Below, one piece after another: positions 17,622 to 27,479 of a DNA stretch of 64,000 bases. This DNA comes from SAR324 cluster bacterium. Lineage in GTDB: Bacteria > SAR324 > XYD2-FULL-50-16. Where the stretch lies: positions 1 through 64,000 of the forward strand of contig JANQGX010000058.1 of NCBI GenBank assembly GCA_028282885.1. The letters are read 5' to 3'. The notes under the pieces were generated by a model. That model ran no database searches. It saw nothing but the letters and a program-made list of their open reading frames with translations, and was not told the DNA's origin. The position numbers were made by a program, and so were the translations under genes. Each line of letters begins with the position of its first letter. Position 1 is the first letter of the stretch.

Positions 17622-19378
17622 CCCTGCTCCTGAAGTTTCCAGGTGTCATAGTACAACCCTTCACGGGAAATCAGGTCTTCGTGAGTTCCCTGGTCAACAA
17701 TCTCTCCCTTATCGAGAACAAGGATTTTATCAGCTTGTTCAAGCGCTTGTACCCTGTGAGATACGATCAACAAACTGCCTGCGGTGCGTCGCTTCAAAAT
17801 TTGTTGTAACAGATATCGTTCGGTATCATAATCAACAGCGGATAATACGTTGTCAAGGATCAGCAGATCAAATTTCGACATCAATGAACGCGCCAAGCTG
17901 ATTCGCTGTTTCTGGCCACCGGAAAGCATGATTCCTTTTTCCCCGATGGTTGTCTCCAAATGATTGTGGAATCTGGCAATTTCTTCTTCCAGTGCACTTT
18001 CTCTAACAACCTCAGAGATTTGATCGCGGGATACTTTTTCCTCATTTTCAGCGCCAAATAGAATGTTATTCTCTATCGTGTCAGAAAACAGAAAGACGTC
18101 CTGTGTAACGGTTCGAATCATTTGCCTGATCTCTCCATAACCCATTGTGTTGAGATCCGTATCACCCACAAATATCATCCCGTCCGGTACTTTCAGATAA
18201 TTATTCAGACAATTAACCAGGGTGGTTTTCCCTGATCCGATCTGTCCCAGAATCCCTATCGTTTGATTGGGGTGAATTTCAAAGGAGATGTTATTCAAGA
18301 CGGGTTTATCCTGTCCCGGATATGTATAGGATAAATCATTAGTTCTTAAGCCTTTCGCAAATTGAGCGGAGAGTTCCGACTTTTTCATGGGATTCTCTGC
18401 ATGGGATTCGGTGGGTTGATTAATGATGGTTTCGATGCTGGCAACACCAACCATTCCGGTTTCAATGATTGTTGTTAACCATCCCAGTCCCATGATCGGC
18501 ATGCTCAACAGGGCCGAATAGGCAATGAATGCGGTTAATTCTCCAATGGTAAAGCTCTCGCGAATTACGTAGTACCCCCCTATCGCCAGGATTACTGTTT
18601 TTAATATATTCTCCAGGTTCTGCAGCACCGGCATCAAAAAGGAGCGAAAAAATGAGATTTTTAAAGACAGTTTAAGCAGATTCTTATTCAAAGCAGCAAA
18701 CTTCTTGCCACTCCATTGGTAGAGAGAAAAGTTTTTGACTACATCAATTCCTGACAGAGAAGAGACAATATAACCTGATAAGGATTGCAGGGATTGCATC
18801 CTGGCCCGGGTATTTCGGGTTACGTAATGCATTCCGATACGGACAATAACAAAAACGATGGCAATAGGGATCAGGACGTAGAGCGTTAATCTTGGAGAAA
18901 GCTGCCACATCTTATAAGGGGTTAGGGAAAGAGCTGTGGCGATATTAAAAAACTGCATCATACCGAAGCCACAGATCAACCTGATTCCGTTTATATCATT
19001 TTGAATACGGGAGATTATACTGCCAGTGGGGTTTTGATCATAGTAATCCTTCTGCAGCAGCATTAGTTTTTGAAATAGGTCGTTTTTTACCTTATATTCG
19101 ATCGCACGCCCCGGATTGAAAAAGAGGATTCTGGAAAGGGTCCGCACCACCACAATGCTGACAGCCAGAATGAGCATAATCATCAGGTATGAGAAAAGCT
19201 GTTCCTGATTGTCACCGAGATTGGCAGTTTTATCAGCCAGTAGGTCGACTGACAACTTCAGGTATTCAGGTATGGTGACTGAAATCCAATTGGTCAGGAC
19301 AATGAACAGAATGCCGGCAAGATAGGAGAATTTATGTTGATAAATGTAATGAAACAGGAATGCGAATCGGCGAGTCAT
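17618..19378 (-). CDS. ABC exporter half-transporter with degenerate ATP site
   Basis: This is a 586-residue MdlA/YheI-like half-exporter with six membrane segments in residues ~18-310. The nucleotide domain has Walker A GQIGSGKT (378-385), a canonical signature LSGGQ (485-489) and H-loop His541, but the Walker B reads LLILDN (505-510): the catalytic Glu is Asn510. Combined with the LSTGQ signature of its partner, this makes one composite site degenerate and the other consensus. It overlaps the WD40 gene at its 5' end (ATGA, 19375-19378) and the second half-exporter at its 3' end, so all three are coupled. Confidence 0.92.
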   Translation of the reverse strand: MTRRFAFLFHYIYQHKFSYLAGILFIVLTNWISVTIPEYLKLSVDLLADKTANLGDNQEQLFSYLMIMLILAVSIVVVRTLSRILFFNPGRAIEYKVKNDLFQKLMLLQKDYYDQNPTGSIISRIQNDINGIRLICGFGMMQFFNIATALSLTPYKMWQLSPRLTLYVLIPIAIVFVIVRIGMHYVTRNTRARMQSLQSLSGYIVSSLSGIDVVKNFSLYQWSGKKFAALNKNLLKLSLKISFFRSFLMPVLQNLENILKTVILAIGGYYVIRESFTIGELTAFIAYSALLSMPIMGLGWLTTIIETGMVGVASIETIINQPTESHAENPMKKSELSAQFAKGLRTNDLSYTYPGQDKPVLNNISFEIHPNQTIGILGQIGSGKTTLVNCLNNYLKVPDGMIFVGDTDLNTMGYGEIRQMIRTVTQDVFLFSDTIENNILFGAENEEKVSRDQISEVVRESALEEEIARFHNHLETTIGEKGIMLSGGQKQRISLARSLMSKFDLLILDNVLSAVDYDTERYLLQQILKRRTAGSLLIVSHRVQALEQADKILVLDKGEIVDQGTHEDLISREGLYYDTWKLQEQG

Positions 19379-22269
19379 CTGAGTTTAGCGTTCAATCTCT
19401 GGTTTTGCTTCTCTACAATGAATGCCTGTCGTACTTTGTTATTAACCCTGAGATAATAATAACCCTCTTTCAGTAACAGGGTCTTCTTCTTGTCAGGTTC
19501 GGTAAAATAGGTCATCCATCCACCCCTGTTTCTTCTAAGTTGAAAGGCGACAAGATCGTCTTTGATTCCCCATTGCTGGGTGTCGGCCAGGTTAATATGA
19601 TAATAGCCGTAAATAGGCTGTTTATTGATTGAGATATAGGGACGCAGAGTTTTCATCTCAATCTTGGTTTTGTCATTATCAACAGCCTCAACCAGGGCAA
19701 AAACCCTGTCCCTGAAGACATCGGGTGTTTTGGAGAGATTTTCAAATGGTTCAAGATCGATCTGAAAACCTCCGTTCAGGAGTTTTTTAATCGTTTCAAC
19801 GGGAATATCAATATTGAGCAGATACTTGGGCATCTTCAGCGCAATGATGTTGTTTTCGCAATCCGTATATTCCATCACGAGCTCTTCGTCTTCTTCCACA
19901 TTGGAACTGTTAAAAACGGTCGTCAGCCACTGGGAAAAGAAACGACTAACATCTTCTCTGGAAGCATAGTCGTAGACAGCCTGGTGAAACTGGGCATTTT
20001 CCCCCAGTTTGGCGAGAAGAAAGATCATCTGCAGGTCTTTTTCGATGATATAGTTTTTAACTAAAGCATGAAACACTGCCTGATCGTTCATTGCCTGATC
20101 AAATAATTCTATGGCACTGGCTTTTATCCTGGCGCTATCCTGACAAAAGTTGTTTGCATTCATCAACTCATTCAGATTTGACTGCATCGGTGTCAAATCA
20201 GCCTTTTTTACAACCGATTCTGTTTCAAAAATACTGTCTTCCTGACGCGCTTCCTGTTCGGCCTGCACATCCTCCTGTGATATGGTGCTGGCTCTGGAGA
20301 GGTCAGTGTCAAAAACCGATTCTTTCTGATCTTCAGGTGTTGCCTCTGTGGCTGCCTTGGCTATTGTTGTTGCAGGATTAAGAACCGTTTTTTTAACTTT
20401 CTTTTGAAACAGCTTTTTGGGTAACCGCAACAGGCTGATGTCATTTCCCAGAGATCCCACTGCTAACAAGCTGCCGGAAGGCGTGATGGAAGTGCTCGTT
20501 ATCTGTTCCGCCTCTCCGGAAAGGGTTCGAATGAATCCGCCTTTTTCAACATTCCACAGCCTGATTGTTTTATCACGGGAGGCAGACACGAGGGCTGTTC
20601 CATCCACGGAAAAGTGGATGGAGGTAATGATAAAATCATGACCCGAAAGAAGATTGACCGGATTGCCGGAGTCGTAGTCCCAGATGATAATGCTCCGATC
20701 GTCACCCGCACTTGCAAGGAGTTTTTTCGTTTTCGCAAAGGCAATCGTCCGAATACTTCGGGAATGCTTTTTCAGTGTCCTGATCAACCGTTGATCCTTC
20801 TGGGTCCACACCTTAATTGTTCGGTCCACAGAAGCGCTGGCATAGACTTCTCCATCCGGAGAAAACCTGACAGCCGTTATCTGTCCCTTGTGAGCTGTTC
20901 TTTTATAGATTTCCTTTTTACCGTTGATGTCCCAAATGATAATCTGCTTGTCGGCCCCTCCGGAGACAAGCAGGTCCCTGGTGGGGTGAAAATCGAGGGT
21001 GTTAACCTTACCGGAGTGTCCTTTCAAAGTCGCGATATCCTTACCAGAGGCCGTTTCTTTTAGTATTATCTCTGAATTTGATCCGGCGATAGCAAACGAC
21101 TTACCGTTTGAGGAGAACCGGATTTGCTGTGCCTCGACGTTTTTTATGTCATAATTACGCAGCACCTTTTTTGTCCGAATATCCCAGACATTGACGGTTT
21201 TGTCGCCGGAAAGGGAGATTAGATTAGATCCGCTCTTTGAAACATCCAGGCTGACAATGGATTTTTTATGTCCTTTCAAGGCAGCCAGAAAGCCGTTATC
21301 ACCTATTTCCCAGGTTTTTAGGTAGTTCTTGTCAAAAACTCCCAGAATTTTCTTACCACCAACGCCAAAGGCGCAATCGATGACCGGTTTGTCAACCAGC
21401 TTCAAACCGGAACCCGCCTTTTCGTTTTCCAGGTTCCAGACCAGGATTTGACCATCGAGTCCGCAACTGATCAGTCTTTTGTTGTCCGGGTGAAATGAGA
21501 TCGCTGTCACATCTTTTTTATGACCGGACAGGGAAGAGACATTGGATTTGCTTTTCCAGTTCCAGATGATAATTTTTTTGTCTTTGGAAGCAGACGCGAG
21601 GAGTGTGCCATTCGGACTGAATTCAATTTTATGAACGGATGAGGTGTGGTTTTTGTGTGCGGCAATTGTTTTCTTAAGAACCGTATCCCAGACCTTGATG
21701 TCTCCTCTTCCGCTTGCCCAGGCCACCAGCCGATTTGAGGGATGAAAGTCGATGCTGTTTACCGAACGAGCCGGTTCTTCAATTCCCTGAATGATCTTGT
21801 ACTGATTTAGTTTCCATATCAGAACCTTGTTATCTTTTCCGGCGGACGCCAGGTATTCTCCGTCAATACTGATACTGAGAGCGGAAACCGGGCCGTCGTG
21901 GCCGGTTAAAACCTTAACAGTGGTTCCTTTTTTATAGTCCCAGACGTTGATATTCTTGTCACTTCCTCCGGAAAACAACAGTGGTTTGGAAGGATGCATT
22001 GCCACGGATATGGCTTTATGATCACCGGTTTTGATAGTCTTGATCAGGCTTCCGTTCTGATAACGCCAGATTCTGAGGGTGTGTCTTTTGTCAATGGCGA
22101 CGACAAAATTGGTGTCGGAGGAGAAGGCACCGCCGTGTACGGTTCCTCTTGTTGTATGATATGTTCTGTGGATGATGTATTCCGTAATGGCCCAGCCGCT
22201 ACCGGGGAACATCCAGAGAAGAGAGAAAAGAACAAAGAAGCGGTAAAAATGCTTTTTTTTGTGACGCAT
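19375..22269 (-). CDS. Secreted 14-repeat WD40 protein coupled to ABC exporter
   Basis: The 964-residue protein begins with a clear signal peptide (basic HKKKHFYR, hydrophobic core, cleavage likely after GWA at ~27), so it is exported. Fourteen WD40 repeats of about 42 residues follow (to ~residue 625), each with the pattern sSGGSDKNINVWD; repeats 7, 9 and 14 are the most divergent. Fourteen repeats would make two seven-bladed propellers. A Glu/Asp/Thr-rich linker (about 640-690) leads to a ~260-residue C-terminal domain with no recognised family (helical, then strands such as YGYYHINLAD and YYYLRVNNKVR). It lies 19 bases after the K+ channel gene and overlaps the ABC gene by ATGA. Its role is unknown; a scaffold or sensor for the exporter is an inference. 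Confidence 0.9.
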   Translation of the reverse strand: MRHKKKHFYRFFVLFSLLWMFPGSGWAITEYIIHRTYHTTRGTVHGGAFSSDTNFVVAIDKRHTLRIWRYQNGSLIKTIKTGDHKAISVAMHPSKPLLFSGGSDKNINVWDYKKGTTVKVLTGHDGPVSALSISIDGEYLASAGKDNKVLIWKLNQYKIIQGIEEPARSVNSIDFHPSNRLVAWASGRGDIKVWDTVLKKTIAAHKNHTSSVHKIEFSPNGTLLASASKDKKIIIWNWKSKSNVSSLSGHKKDVTAISFHPDNKRLISCGLDGQILVWNLENEKAGSGLKLVDKPVIDCAFGVGGKKILGVFDKNYLKTWEIGDNGFLAALKGHKKSIVSLDVSKSGSNLISLSGDKTVNVWDIRTKKVLRNYDIKNVEAQQIRFSSNGKSFAIAGSNSEIILKETASGKDIATLKGHSGKVNTLDFHPTRDLLVSGGADKQIIIWDINGKKEIYKRTAHKGQITAVRFSPDGEVYASASVDRTIKVWTQKDQRLIRTLKKHSRSIRTIAFAKTKKLLASAGDDRSIIIWDYDSGNPVNLLSGHDFIITSIHFSVDGTALVSASRDKTIRLWNVEKGGFIRTLSGEAEQITSTSITPSGSLLAVGSLGNDISLLRLPKKLFQKKVKKTVLNPATTIAKAATEATPEDQKESVFDTDLSRASTISQEDVQAEQEARQEDSIFETESVVKKADLTPMQSNLNELMNANNFCQDSARIKASAIELFDQAMNDQAVFHALVKNYIIEKDLQMIFLLAKLGENAQFHQAVYDYASREDVSRFFSQWLTTVFNSSNVEEDEELVMEYTDCENNIIALKMPKYLLNIDIPVETIKKLLNGGFQIDLEPFENLSKTPDVFRDRVFALVEAVDNDKTKIEMKTLRPYISINKQPIYGYYHINLADTQQWGIKDDLVAFQLRRNRGGWMTYFTEPDKKKTLLLKEGYYYLRVNNKVRQAFIVEKQNQRLNAKLR

Positions 22270-22288
22270 CTTGCAGTATTAATCGTTT

Positions 22289-23299
22289 TTATTTGTAGGC
22301 TTGGAACACTGACTTCAATTCGGCTGAATTTGCTATCATTACCAAACGATCGTATTCCTGGAAAACATAGTCCGGTCCCGGATTGGTAATTATTTCCCCC
22401 TCACTTTTCTCAATCGCAATTATAATGATATTATGTTGGTCACGTATTCCGCAATTACGAATTGTCTTTCCGATCAACCGGCTTTTCTCTTTTAGTTCTA
22501 ACTCTTCAATATCTATCTGGAATTGTCCCCGTTTTTGGGCAAAATCGAGAATCTTGCTGATAGTCGGTTTGAGAATAATATGCGAGATCTTGTCACTGCC
22601 TATTTGGTAGGGATTGATCACCTTATCTGCACCGGCTCTTAACAGTTTCTGTTTGGTGGCTGGCTCTTCAAACCTGGCAATGATGAACAGGTTAGGATTT
22701 ACGCCTCTGGCGGTCAGAGTGATAAATACATTTTCCGCTTCTGAAGTAACCGCCGATACCAATCCCTGGGCTCTGTCGATTCCTGCCCTAATCAAAATCT
22801 CTTCATGACTTGCGTCCCCAACCAGAACCGGAACATGATTCGTATCGAGATCGCCTTTCTGAAACGCTTGTCTGTCAATCACCACCACCGATTTACCCGC
22901 TTTTATCAGGTTAAAGGTCACATCACGACCGATTCGACCAAAACCACAGATAATGAAGTGATTATTCATTTTTTTCAGGGCACTTTCCATTTTCTTCTCT
23001 TTCATTACAAATTCAAAAAACGGATGAATAAATTGCAGACTGATATTTCCAATAATATAAGCGACACTTCCGATCCCGGTTAAGATGAGGACAATGGTAA
23101 AAATCTTACCGGCTGGAGAAAGAGGATGAGTTTCGCCGTATCCGACAGTTGTCAGCGAGATCACTGTCATGTACAGAGAATCGAAGAGTGGCCAACCCTC
23201 AATGAGATAATAACCAAATGTTCCAGCGAAGATGATGATAAAAAGCGGCAGGGCCGCCTTTAATAACTGAATCAGCATATCTAAATGTTGGCTTTGCAC
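22289..23299 (-). CDS. Two-TM potassium channel with RCK (TrkA-type) domain
   Basis: The 336-residue protein is an MthK-like potassium channel subunit. TM1 spans ~14-34, the pore helix and selectivity filter TVGYG are at 51-55, TM2 is ~64-90, and the cytoplasmic part contains a Rossmann RCK-N domain (ICGFGRIGRD, 117-126, nucleotide-binding glycines present) and a C-terminal RCK-C/TrkA-C region. Such channels conduct K+ and are gated by ligands such as Ca2+ or nucleotides. The start is GTG (23297-23299); an ATG seven codons later is possible. It is the first gene of the operon and lies 19 bases before the WD40 gene. Confidence 0.92.
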   Translation of the reverse strand: MQSQHLDMLIQLLKAALPLFIIIFAGTFGYYLIEGWPLFDSLYMTVISLTTVGYGETHPLSPAGKIFTIVLILTGIGSVAYIIGNISLQFIHPFFEFVMKEKKMESALKKMNNHFIICGFGRIGRDVTFNLIKAGKSVVVIDRQAFQKGDLDTNHVPVLVGDASHEEILIRAGIDRAQGLVSAVTSEAENVFITLTARGVNPNLFIIARFEEPATKQKLLRAGADKVINPYQIGSDKISHIILKPTISKILDFAQKRGQFQIDIEELELKEKSRLIGKTIRNCGIRDQHNIIIIAIEKSEGEIITNPGPDYVFQEYDRLVMIANSAELKSVFQAYK

Positions 23300-23615
23300 G
23301 GTTGATCAGTTATAGGGATTGTGGATATAATTTCAAGAAACACAAAAAATACAGACGAATTGGAGCCAATTCAAATCTGAAGAAGAAGAAAATATCTCTT
23401 GCTGCGCAAAGAATACATGGGTTATCATTACAATGAAATAGTGGTTTCTGTACAGTAATTCCATTAAGAAAAGAGGTAGCATCGAGTTCCGGTAACCACA
23501 TGTGTTTCAAAACCTGTTGATTTTTGATCCACAATCGAGACATCCATTGCATGCAGGCTTAGACCAATATCATAGCTGATAAACCGAAGCATTGAAGACG
23601 GGGCGACAATAAATA
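23300..23615. other. Divergent intergenic region, channel operon / unknown gene
   Basis: This 316-base, AT-rich spacer separates the divergent channel operon from the 577-residue unknown gene. It must contain promoters for both. A TATAAT-like hexamer lies near 23325-23335 on the plus strand but has no good -35. No repeat, hairpin of note or small gene was seen. Confidence 0.45.
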
Positions 23616-25349
23616 ATGGCTAAAGAAGAGAAAAAAGTAGTTGATCTTATCTATATCGACAAACAGAAAGATGCTACTGCACTCATCAAAGAGTACAATT
23701 TCAGCCTGGATTACTGGAAAGACAGTCTTAAAGAGATGCAGGAAGCTTGTTTTGAGCAGCATTACAACTCTACAGCGCCAGATGTGATAGAAATCCTGAA
23801 TATGAGAAAGTTCCTGGGCAAATTTTTGCAGGCCCGTTTGAACTGGATCATAAACGATGTGGAAGACCCTGTCCTCAAAGAGAAATATCTCAATGTGCTG
23901 CCCCCGTTTCCTCAAAAAGGAGGAATCAAGAGAATCCTACTCCATTTTTTCCAGATGGAGGCGCGCAAAAACCAGCGCCATATCGAGTACAGGCCAAAGA
24001 ATGATATTGAAAAAGAGATTAGTATTTTATGGGACATATACAGACTAAGGAAGACAATAGATTCAATCGCTACAATCAAAAAATCGCTGTCCGGCGAAAA
24101 ACCATTTCAGTCTTCCTTTTCGATAGAAAAAAGACACGAACGCCTGGATTCCTTAAAAACCGTGTTTCAGCTTATGTTTCAAATGACCATTCGCAAAGAT
24201 CATCAAAAAACGCTGTACAGCGGATTGACATCCGACCTGATGCAGCCGGAAAACGTGTTGGAAAGACAATCCAGGGGAGACTCCTTCATCTATGAGCATG
24301 TCATCAGTAAGTTCGATTATCGAAATCACTTCTTTTATGTCTACTTCTCTTCGGGTATGAAAGCCAAAGTGGGAGGCAAAATCCAGACATTTACCTTTAA
24401 CTACCTGGATTTTGAGCTGATCAAACAGGAGTTCCTCATCGATTGGATGAATAGCAAGCTTCAAGGAAACGATAGAAAAAAAGAGATTTACAGCCGTTAC
24501 TGTATTGGTAAAATCCCAATCAACAAGATTATAGAAGAGAACCCCTCCAAGGAAATCGATGTTCTGAAACAACTTCCCTTGGCAGTTTTCAATGACATTA
24601 CCGCTGAAGTGAACGAGGCCGTCAGCGCTGAGTTGCAGACCGACGTGGAGTCTTTCTCGGAGAATCATGGTGAATTTGCGAAAGTAACCAACGAATATGA
24701 AAAAGCACAAAACGTTGCAAAATCACCCATTAGCAAGATAAAAAACCTGTTAAAAGCGAAAAAACAGAATGTTGAACCGGCGGAACCTGGAACCATACCA
24801 CCAGCAGAGTCGGTTCCTGGAGTTCCACCGGTTAAGGCGGAAAAACCTGTGTTCAGCGTTGTCAAAGTTAAAAAGAACCAGATTGACTACCCGTATTTTC
24901 AAAAAGAGGCAGCATCCTATAAGTCCAAACTGTCTTTGCAGAGAGTTAAAATGGGACCCGCCTATGCGGACTTTAACCGCAGATTGGGTAAATTCTTTGC
25001 GAATGTCACGGAATCTGCCTTGATCATCAGGCGCACTCCCAAGCACGAAGTGGTCTATCCCCATATTATCAAGGAATCATTGGGGGATAGCACCAAGCAT
25101 CACTTGTTGATTCTTGGTGCTGAAGTAAAAGCAAAGCAGCTTGGTATGGGATATGGAAGTAAATCATCAGAAAGCACCCATTCGTATACCTGCTATTTTC
25201 TCTATGGAGCTGAACATCAGCATAACAGCCTGGGCGAAGTCCAGGAAAGCAGGCATGCCAGGGGAATCGACTTTAGTATGTACAACTTTGCAAACCCTGA
25301 TGTCCAAAAGCTGGCGCTTCAATTCTTTAATTTGATCCTGAAAAACTAG
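23616..25349 (+). CDS. Hypothetical protein, 577 aa, two domains with Pro-rich linker
   Basis: No family is recognised. The protein is soluble, without signal or membrane segments. Residues ~1-370 are helix-rich and highly charged (DYWKDSLKEMQEA, KRILLHFFQMEARK). A Pro/Glu/Ala-rich linker spans about 381-411 (PGTIPPAESVPGVPP). The C-terminal ~165 residues look globular (LLILGAEVKAKQLGMGYGSK, TCYFLYGAEHQH). The stop TAG lies in the CTAG that bounds a MITE-like element starting at 25346, so the element may have set the gene's 3' end. It is transcribed divergently from the channel operon. It could be one of several large lineage-specific proteins in this window (see 34771, 44811, 52902). Confidence 0.75.
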   Translation: MAKEEKKVVDLIYIDKQKDATALIKEYNFSLDYWKDSLKEMQEACFEQHYNSTAPDVIEILNMRKFLGKFLQARLNWIINDVEDPVLKEKYLNVLPPFPQKGGIKRILLHFFQMEARKNQRHIEYRPKNDIEKEISILWDIYRLRKTIDSIATIKKSLSGEKPFQSSFSIEKRHERLDSLKTVFQLMFQMTIRKDHQKTLYSGLTSDLMQPENVLERQSRGDSFIYEHVISKFDYRNHFFYVYFSSGMKAKVGGKIQTFTFNYLDFELIKQEFLIDWMNSKLQGNDRKKEIYSRYCIGKIPINKIIEENPSKEIDVLKQLPLAVFNDITAEVNEAVSAELQTDVESFSENHGEFAKVTNEYEKAQNVAKSPISKIKNLLKAKKQNVEPAEPGTIPPAESVPGVPPVKAEKPVFSVVKVKKNQIDYPYFQKEAASYKSKLSLQRVKMGPAYADFNRRLGKFFANVTESALIIRRTPKHEVVYPHIIKESLGDSTKHHLLILGAEVKAKQLGMGYGSKSSESTHSYTCYFLYGAEHQHNSLGEVQESRHARGIDFSMYNFANPDVQKLALQFFNLILKN

Positions 25350-25455
25350 AATTATGTCAACGTTCAACCATCTCTTCGATCCCACGGAAATGAGGGGACA
25401 CGTAACGAGTACATGTCCTTGCAGTTCCACCGAGCCACGGTTGATACGACACTAG
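25346..25455. mobile_element. MITE-like repeat, copy A (110 bp)
   Basis: The element is bounded by CTAG at both ends (25346-25349 and 25452-25455) and closely matches copy B at 60702-60810: same length to within one base, with blocks such as CACGTAACGAGTA, CGGAAAT and ACGACACTAG shared. The inside is palindromic: GGACACGTA and TACATGTCC flank a five-base loop, so transcripts would fold. It has no coding capacity. The left end is more degraded than in copy B. The left CTAG supplies the stop codon of the preceding gene. Confidence 0.75.
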
Positions 25456-25505
25456 TCTGTTTTCCCGAATGGGAACCACAGTCGATCAAAGTTCGGGTTT
25501 ATGCT

Positions 25506-25535
25506 TTCCGACTCATTATTATTCTGTCGTATAAT
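25506..25535 (+). promoter_or_regulatory. Candidate promoter of ilvD operon
   Basis: A perfect TATAAT lies at 25530-25535, with a poor -35 (TTCCGA at 25506-25511) 18 bases upstream. It is about 97 bases ahead of the ilvD start and just downstream of the MITE-like element. Confidence 0.4.
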
Positions 25536-25631
25536 TTACAAACAATGCCTTTTAGAAGCATGGCAGGAACCGGCTGAATTCCGCGTAAACGTCATTGTCT
25601 TTCAATCTCGTATAAATTGCAGGAGATCGTT

Positions 25632-27470
25632 TTGAACAAATACAGAAGCAGTATCACCAAGGAAGGTCGTAAAATGGCTGGTGCCAGGGCACTCTGGCGC
25701 GCAAATGGTATGAAGGAAGAGGATTTTAAAAAACCGGTAATCGCCATTGTCAATTCTTTCACCCAATTTGTTCCCGGCCATATCCATCTTCAGAATATCG
25801 GACAGACCGTTAAAAAAGTTATCGATAACAACGGCGGATTTGGCGTAGAATTTAATACTATTGCCATTGATGATGGCATTGCCATGGGCCATGAAGGAAT
25901 GCTCTATTCTTTGCCCAGTCGTGATTTGATTGCGGATTCGGTGGAGTATATGGTGAATGCGCATGTAGCAGACGCCATGGTCTGTATCTCCAACTGTGAC
26001 AAGATTACCCCGGGTATGCTGATGGCGGCGATGAGGCTGAACATACCTGCTATTTTTGTTTCCGGGGGTCCCATGGAAGCAGGACTGGTTGGGGAACGGA
26101 AAATCGATCTGATCGATGCCATGATTGCCGGAGGGGATGATACGGTGAATGATAAAGATCTGTTGGAGATTGAACGAGCTGCCTGCCCAACCTGCGGATC
26201 TTGTTCAGGCATGTTTACAGCCAACAGCATGAATTGTCTTACAGAAGCCATCGGGTTGTCCTTTCCGGGTAATGGAACGCTTGTAGCCACCCACCAGAAC
26301 AGATTGGAGCTTTTTGAAAAAGCAGGTAAGCGAATTGTGGAACTTTGCAACCAATTCTATCTGGAAGGCGATGACTCGGTGTTACCCAGATCAATCTGCA
26401 ATATGACCGCATTTGAAAATGCCATGGCGCTGGATATTGCCATGGGTGGATCGACCAATACCGTCCTTCATCTTCTGGCAATATCCGAAGAAGGTCAGAC
26501 AGGATTTGACTTAAGCAGAATCGATGCTATTTCCAGGAAGACGCCAACCCTGTGCAAAGTTGCCCCATCTTCTCACTTCCATGTGGAGGATGTCCATCGA
26601 GCTGGCGGCATTATGGGGATTTTGGAACAACTGGCCTCGGCAGGTCTAATTGATACAAGAGCAAATACCATCTCAGGACAGACTCTTCAGGAGCAGATTG
26701 TGGATTGTAGTATTATCAATGAAGGGAATCCCGGTGCGGAGCAGTTATATAAATCCGGTGTGGGAGGAAGAAGTTCCCTCGGCGCATTTTCCCAAAACAA
26801 CTCTTTCAGCGAGTTGGATCGCGATCGTCAAAAGGGCTGTATTCGGTCTCCTGAAAACGCCTATAGCAAAGATGGCGGACTATGTGTCTTGTTTGGCAAT
26901 ATCGCTGAGGATGGTTGCATCGTCAAAACAGCAGGAGTTGATGAAAGAATCTGGAAGTTCGAAGGAAAAGCCAGGGTGTTTCACTCCCAGGAATCCGCGT
27001 GCGATTCAATTCTGAACGATCAAGTTGAAGCCGGCGATGTCGTTTTCATCTGCTTTGAAGGGCCAAAAGGTGGGCCCGGAATGCAGGAAATGCTCTATCC
27101 TACCACATTCCTTAAATCAAAAAAGCTTGGGGCATCATGCGCTTTGGTGACGGATGGCAGGTTTAGTGGTGGAACCTCCGGATTAAGTATTGGCCATGTT
27201 TCTCCGGAAGCGGCGGAAGGGGGAAATATCGGTTTGGTGGAGGATGGAGACTTAATCAGAATTGATATACCGTCAAGGAAAATAGAGCTGGCAATTGATT
27301 CTGATGAGTTGAAACAGAGAAGAGAGACAATGGAGAAGTCCGGTCAAAATGCCTGGAAACCTCAAAACAGGAACAGAACTATATCCAAATCGCTGGAAGC
27401 TTACAGCTTGATGGTGACAAGTGCTTCCAGGGGAGGCGTCAGAGATCTGACGCAGCTAAAGAGAAGCTAA
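25632..27470 (+). CDS. ilvD: Dihydroxy-acid dehydratase
   Basis: IlvD dehydrates 2,3-dihydroxy-isovalerate and -methylvalerate in branched-chain amino-acid synthesis and carries an iron-sulphur cluster. About 612 residues, normal length. The family motifs and cluster cysteines are visible: [10 protein letters not shown] (first Cys), [20 protein letters not shown] (further Cys), [19 protein letters not shown] and the C-terminal SASRGGVRD. The start is set at TTG 25632, since a GCAGGAG ribosome site ends at 25625; TTG 25617 lies within that site. It is followed after 9 bases by ptsI, and no other ilv genes are nearby. Confidence 0.97.
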   Translation: MNKYRSSITKEGRKMAGARALWRANGMKEEDFKKPVIAIVNSFTQFVPGHIHLQNIGQTVKKVIDNNGGFGVEFNTIAIDDGIAMGHEGMLYSLPSRDLIADSVEYMVNAHVADAMVCISNCDKITPGMLMAAMRLNIPAIFVSGGPMEAGLVGERKIDLIDAMIAGGDDTVNDKDLLEIERAACPTCGSCSGMFTANSMNCLTEAIGLSFPGNGTLVATHQNRLELFEKAGKRIVELCNQFYLEGDDSVLPRSICNMTAFENAMALDIAMGGSTNTVLHLLAISEEGQTGFDLSRIDAISRKTPTLCKVAPSSHFHVEDVHRAGGIMGILEQLASAGLIDTRANTISGQTLQEQIVDCSIINEGNPGAEQLYKSGVGGRSSLGAFSQNNSFSELDRDRQKGCIRSPENAYSKDGGLCVLFGNIAEDGCIVKTAGVDERIWKFEGKARVFHSQESACDSILNDQVEAGDVVFICFEGPKGGPGMQEMLYPTTFLKSKKLGASCALVTDGRFSGGTSGLSIGHVSPEAAEGGNIGLVEDGDLIRIDIPSRKIELAIDSDELKQRRETMEKSGQNAWKPQNRNRTISKSLEAYSLMVTSASRGGVRDLTQLKRS

Positions 27471-27479
27471 AGGTTATTT

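Noticed and set aside
19375-22269. Internal repeats as a CRISPR-like array
   Set aside because: The repeats are WD40 protein repeats in one open frame, variable at DNA level and without spacers.
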